Origin: JADJPO01 sp963825645
GTDB taxonomy: Bacteria; Actinomycetota; Actinomycetes; Actinomycetales; Kineosporiaceae
Assembly: GCA_963825645.1 (NCBI GenBank)
Contig: CAWGTT010000009.1
Span: 1-64,000, forward strand
Length of the DNA stretch: 64,000 nt
Direction of reading: 5' to 3'
A program made the translations under genes and the position numbers. This document shows, in pieces, positions 61,965-64,000 of this stretch. The notes under the pieces were generated by a model, which was not told the DNA's origin, made no database searches, and saw only the letters and a list, made by a program, of their open reading frames with translations. How positions within the stretch are numbered: position 1 is the stretch's first letter; every line of letters starts with the position of its first letter.

Positions 61965-63482
61965 GTGAGCCAGCATCGCCCGTCCGCCGTCGTCGTTCTC
62001 GCAGCGGGCGAGGGCACCCGCATGAAATCGGCCGTCCCCAAGGTGCTGCACCGGATCGGGGGGGCCTCGCTGCTGGGCCACGCCATGGCGGCGGCGGCGG
62101 ACCTGGCCCCCGAGCACCTCGTCGTCGTGGTCCGGCACGAGCGCGACCAGGTGGCCGCGCATGTCGCCGTGGTCGACCCAGATGCTGTGATCGCCGACCA
62201 GGACGAGGTCAAGGGCACCGGCCGCGCCGTCCAGTGCGGGCTTGACGCCCTGACCCCGGCACTGACCGGGCCGCTCACCGGAACCGTGGTCGTCACCTAC
62301 GGTGATGTGCCGCTGCTCACCGGGCAGACGCTGCACGATCTGGTCGAGGGGCACCACGCGGCGCGGAACGTGGTCACCGTGCTCACCGCCGAGGTCGCCG
62401 ACCCGACCGGCTACGGGCGGGTTCTGCGTGACGGCGCCGGTGCGGTGGTCGGCATCGTCGAACACAAGGACGCCGACGGGTCCCAGCGCTCCGTCCGGGA
62501 GATCAACTCGGGCATCTACGCCTTCGACGCGGCCGTCCTGGTCTCCGCACTGAAGCGCCTCACCGCCGACAACGCCCAGGGTGAGATGTACCTCACGGAC
62601 GTGCTCGGCATCGCCCGCGCCGACGGCGGGAGGATCGGGGCGATGAGCACGGACGACGTGTGGCAGGTCGAGGGCGTCAACGACCGGGTGCAGCTGGCGG
62701 CCATGGGCCGGGAGCTGAACTCCCGGGTGCTCGAGGGCTGGATGCGCGAGGGCGTGACCGTGGTCGACCCGGCCACCACCTGGGTCGACGTGTCGGTCAC
62801 CCTGGCCCGCGACGTGACCCTGCTGCCCGGCGCCCAGCTGCACGGCTCGACCGAGATCGGTCCTGGCGCCAGCATCGGCCCGGACACCACCTTGATCGAC
62901 TGCACCGTCGAGGACGGCGCCAGCGTGGTGCGCAGCCACGGCACCGGGGCGCTGATCGGTCCGGGTGCCGCCGTCGGCCCGTTCAGCTACCTGCGACCGG
63001 GAACACGGCTCGGCAGCGCCGCCAAGGTCGGTGCCTTCGTCGAGACCAAGAACAGCCAGGTCGGCGCCGGGTCGAAGGTGCCGCACCTGTCCTACGTCGG
63101 CGACGCGACGATCGGCGAGGGCTCCAATATCGGAGCGGCCACCGTCTTCGTGAACTACGACGGGGTGGCCAAGCACCGCACCACGATCGGTGACCATGTG
63201 CGGGTGGGCAGCGACACCATGCTCATCGCCCCCGTGACGGTGGGCGACGGGGCCTACACGGGGGCCGGCTCGGTGATCACCGAGGACGTTCCCCCCGGGG
63301 CGATGGGCGTGGCCCGGGCCCGGCAGCGCAACGTCGAGGGATGGGTGGCCCGGCGTCGTCCCGGAACCGCCGCCGCCAGGGCGGCCGAGGCGGCCCTGGC
63401 CTCCACGGGGCGGCCCGCTGGGCCGGTCAGCCACACCCAGGCGGCCCACGCAGCACAGGCAGCACCCGCCGAAGGGGAGTAG
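61965..63482 (+). CDS. glmU: bifunctional UDP-N-acetylglucosamine pyrophosphorylase / glucosamine-1-phosphate N-acetyltransferase
   Basis: 505 residues from a GTG at 61965 with GGAGG 8-9 nt upstream; an in-frame start at 61860 lacks this. Makes UDP-GlcNAc for peptidoglycan (EC 2.7.7.23 and 2.3.1.157). N-terminal pyrophosphorylase: VVVLAAGEGTRMKSAVPKVLH, ADQDEVKGTGRAVQCG, VTYGDVPLLTGQT. C-terminal left-handed beta-helix acetyltransferase: ASIGPDTTLIDCTVEDGAS, LRPGTRLGSAAKVGAFVETKNSQVG, VFVNYDGVAKHRT. Typical Ala-rich tail. TAG stop; prs begins 5 nt later. Confidence 0.96.
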   Translation: MSQHRPSAVVVLAAGEGTRMKSAVPKVLHRIGGASLLGHAMAAAADLAPEHLVVVVRHERDQVAAHVAVVDPDAVIADQDEVKGTGRAVQCGLDALTPALTGPLTGTVVVTYGDVPLLTGQTLHDLVEGHHAARNVVTVLTAEVADPTGYGRVLRDGAGAVVGIVEHKDADGSQRSVREINSGIYAFDAAVLVSALKRLTADNAQGEMYLTDVLGIARADGGRIGAMSTDDVWQVEGVNDRVQLAAMGRELNSRVLEGWMREGVTVVDPATTWVDVSVTLARDVTLLPGAQLHGSTEIGPGASIGPDTTLIDCTVEDGASVVRSHGTGALIGPGAAVGPFSYLRPGTRLGSAAKVGAFVETKNSQVGAGSKVPHLSYVGDATIGEGSNIGAATVFVNYDGVAKHRTTIGDHVRVGSDTMLIAPVTVGDGAYTGAGSVITEDVPPGAMGVARARQRNVEGWVARRRPGTAAARAAEAALASTGRPAGPVSHTQAAHAAQAAPAEGE

Positions 63483-63487
63483 CGACC

Positions 63488-64000
63488 ATGACCGCCCAGC
63501 TCACCTCACAGAACGAGAAACGACTGGTCATCGCGAGCGGGCGGGCCTTCCCCGGCCTCGCCGAGGAGATCGCCGCGGAGCTGGGCGTCTCGCTGCTGCC
63601 CACCACCGCGTACGACTTCGCCAGCGGCGAGATCTACGTCCGGTTCGGCGAGAGCGTGCGGGGGAGCGACGCCTTCGTGGTGCAGAGCCACTGTGCTCCG
63701 ATCAACCAGTGGGTGATGGAACAGCTGATCATGGTCGACGCGCTGAAGCGGGCCTCGGCCAAGCGAATCACCGTGATCGCTCCGTTCTTCCCCTACGCCC
63801 GCCAGGACAAGAAGCACCGGGGCCGCGAGCCGATCTCCGCGCGCCTGATCGCCGATCTGTTCAAGACGGCGGGCGCCAGCCGGATCATCTCGGTCGACCT
63901 GCACACGGCGCAGATCCAGGGCTTCTTCGACGGCCCGGTCGACCACTTGTGGGCGTTGCCGCTGCTGGCCGACTACGTGCGCGGTCGGGTGGACCGCTCC
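63488..64000 (+). CDS. prs: ribose-phosphate pyrophosphokinase, 3' truncated by window end
   Basis: 171 codons of about 325 are present. Makes PRPP from ribose-5-phosphate and ATP (EC 2.7.6.1) for nucleotide, His and Trp synthesis. Seen: VIASGRAFPGLAEEIAAELG, DFASGEIYVRFGESVRGSDAFVVQS, LIMVDALKRASAKRITVIAPFFPYARQDKKHRGREPISARLIADLF, and the VDLHTAQIQGFFDGPVDHL PRPP loop. Follows glmU in the usual actinobacterial order and is likely cotranscribed. Confidence 0.95.
   Translation, partial: MTAQLTSQNEKRLVIASGRAFPGLAEEIAAELGVSLLPTTAYDFASGEIYVRFGESVRGSDAFVVQSHCAPINQWVMEQLIMVDALKRASAKRITVIAPFFPYARQDKKHRGREPISARLIADLFKTAGASRIISVDLHTAQIQGFFDGPVDHLWALPLLADYVRGRVDRS

Overview
The window is about 70% GC, uses many GTG starts, and packs genes with 4-bp ATGA/GTGA overlaps. 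Gene content (FmdB-like protein, GalU, a MoeA/Glp protein next to a GlpR/SepX-type membrane protein, protein O-mannosyltransferase, RpfB, TatD, KsgA, IspE, GlmU, Prs) points to a chromosomal segment of an actinobacterium (Actinomycetota). From memory, the order mscL, fmdB-like, 5-FTHF cyclo-ligase, galU, moeA, rimJ-like, glpR-like, then pmt, rsmI, metG, tatD, rpfB, ksgA, ispE and glmU/prs closely follows the Mycobacterium tuberculosis Rv0985c-Rv1018c region. The family is not determined; a free-living lineage near Frankiales, Geodermatophilales or Kineosporiales is a guess.

Layout. (1) 1-16.4 kb, conserved core: the 3' part of an SF1 helicase/nuclease with a frameshift, MscL, a CpaB-like SAF protein, MTA phosphorylase, an FmdB-type zinc ribbon, a cation/proton antiporter, 5-formyl-THF cyclo-ligase, a membrane diguanylate cyclase, the galU-moeA-moaC-mogA operon, a large secreted fibrinogen-like/propeller protein, a RimJ-type acetyltransferase and GlpR/SepX. 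(2) tRNA-Ala(CGC) at 16.49 kb. (3) 16.8-42.3 kb, an accessory envelope, stress and signalling region: small membrane proteins (DUF1622, GlsB/YeaQ, PLDc_N-SHOCT, RDD, YggT, holin-like), a SulP permease, a potassium channel, DUF6325 and SHOCT genes, a MalT-like LuxR regulator, a HerA-type ATPase, a CotH kinase with an unknown partner, and a receiver/PAS kinase/receiver phosphorelay. Broken or shortened genes cluster here. (4) 42.4-48.8 kb: orphan acetate kinase, a PLP desulfhydrase-like enzyme, an F420-type oxidoreductase, a SRPBCC protein and Pmt. (5) 49.2-64 kb, housekeeping again: rsmI, metG, a gamma-lyase with a divergent Lrp regulator, tatD, rpfB, ksgA, ispE, an ABC-F ATPase, TetR-MarR, tRNA-Gln(TTG), glmU and the 5' end of prs.

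Genes likely to work together: moeA/moaC/mogA (molybdenum cofactor), with moeA possibly doubling as Glp, the partner of GlpR/SepX in cell division; DUF6325-SHOCT-SulP, and the LuxR regulator with its downstream overlapping genes, as membrane stress units; the histidine kinase with two receiver proteins that carry HDOD or degenerate HD-GYP outputs; rpfB-ksgA-ispE as a cell-wall, ribosome and isoprenoid block.

The most unusual signals are an exact 30-bp-period array of three dyad repeats upstream of the tetR gene, a minisatellite over the luxR start in which one 17-bp unit among 18-bp units splits the apparent start from the frame, a full-length DUF2252 gene with two in-frame amber codons, several single-base frameshifts, and the relic of a formylglycine-generating enzyme. 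The frameshifts could be real decay or base-calling error; read data would decide.
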